Of a stretch of DNA of 64,000 bases, positions 63,749 through 64,000 are shown one piece after another (the first letter of the stretch is position 1; every line of letters begins with the position of its first letter). The DNA lies in assembly GCA_018398815.1 (NCBI GenBank), contig CM031626.1:38666259-38730258 (forward strand), given 5' to 3'. Position numbers and translations under genes: made by a program. Under the pieces are notes generated by a model. The model was not told the origin of the DNA. It did no database searches and saw only the letters and a program-made list of their open reading frames with translations. Origin of the DNA: Conus ventricosus (Eukaryota > Mollusca > Gastropoda > Neogastropoda > Conidae).

Positions 63749-64000
63749 GACAACTAATTCCTACGGTTCTCAAATACCGGGGAAAGACAATTCCACTTGA
63801 AAGAAACGAATACCGCTCGATATGTCACGTCTCTTGGTGACTGACTGAGAAACAGCAAAATAAAAAAAACGTCAATGTACAATGTTCGGCTGCTCCCACT
63901 CTGGCAACACTGCGCTCCACAACACGAGCAACAGTGCGGTGGGACTCGCCGACAAAAAAAAAAAAAAAAAAAATATGTCCAGGCTGCTCCCACTCTGGCA
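63749..64000 (-). other. Leader of the second Gypsy element with hairpin repeats
   Basis: Contains CCCACTCTGGCAACACTGCG and CAACAGTGCGGTGGGACT at 63,893-63,955, and the next unit starts at 63,982 as the window ends. The repeat period of about 90 bp is as in the first element (29,993-30,145). Confidence 0.7.

Larger units (their letters stand above)
54066..64000 (-). mobile_element. Second RT-deleted Gypsy element, minus orientation, runs off the window
   Basis: It starts TGTCACGACCGACCCCTGGA like the LTRs at 25,343/30,589 but belongs to a longer-LTR variant. Reading leftward from the window end: leader repeats, gag (63,748-62,150), protease region, integrase (truncated), RNase H remnant ending 60,899, polypurine tract at 60,564, LTR end TGACA at 60,559-60,563. 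The LTR is then interrupted in the assembly by a 1,000-N gap with duplicated flanks. The integrase-RNase H junction is the same as in the first element. The left target duplicate cannot be checked because the right end is outside. Confidence 0.85.

Overview
The window looks like repeat-dense nuclear DNA of a marine-type invertebrate. A mollusc or other lophotrochozoan is my guess, because long CA/TG microsatellites, Gypsy LTR elements, two LINE families and relics of a PolB-bearing virus-like element sit together. I recognise no host protein-coding gene, rRNA, tRNA, CRISPR array or bacterial operon. Almost every coding stretch is mobile or viral in origin, and most are broken by frameshifts. 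Many breaks fall in homopolymers, so decay and poor consensus cannot always be separated.

Layout. Bases 1-5,200 are mostly unclassified, with a tRNA-Pro primer-binding site beside an LTR-like TGTCA start at 1,426-1,452 and one copy of a 93-bp palindromic repeat. Bases 6,330-7,100 hold tandem palindromes and low-complexity repeats. Bases 7,380-20,650 hold a large, homopolymer-inflated virus-like element (set A): a small basic membrane protein, a protein-primed type DNA polymerase B, a major-capsid candidate, a coiled-coil membrane protein, a conserved virion-type membrane protein, a minor-virion candidate, a small conserved protein and an A32-type packaging ATPase. Bases 20,858-25,300 and 31,982-32,574 hold two partial copies of the polymerase end (set B), one fused to an unrelated hydrophobic domain. 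A Gypsy element with a 5-bp target duplication (25,343-31,981) splits set B. Bases 32,628-36,080 hold a 1.44-kb repeat and nested inverted/direct repeats. A LINE relic follows at 36,090-38,090.

Bases 38,340-48,456 are the most striking part: an inverted pair of virus-like modules (sets C and D). Two arms of about 4.57 kb face each other around a single-copy ATPase and small gene. Both outer ends run into the same terminal motif AGARAATGTAAATAT, which also bounds short terminal-inverted-repeat elements at 33,839, 38,093 and 49,709. The 1.44-kb repeat recurs at 48,505-49,942, followed by a second LINE (49,943-51,560).

Bases 51,560-53,750 are unclassified with a TG microsatellite and a minisatellite. 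A gag N-terminus of another LTR element (53,752-54,065) is interrupted by a second Gypsy element (54,066 to the window end). That element contains a 1,000-N gap flanked by what looks like a falsely duplicated ~2-kb stretch.

How it fits together. The virus-like genes form compact head-to-head pairs separated by 17-36 bp of A/T-rich sequence, often with TATAAA just before the start codon, and their 3' ends converge and overlap. PolB, packaging ATPase and capsid-type genes together indicate an integrated Polinton/Maverick- or adintovirus-like lineage. I found no Polinton-type integrase or adenain-like protease, so the lineage may be distinct. The Gypsy family carries integrase upstream of an RNase H remnant, with reverse transcriptase deleted at the same junction in two insertions. 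That points to a non-autonomous, rearranged-order family that was mobilised in trans.
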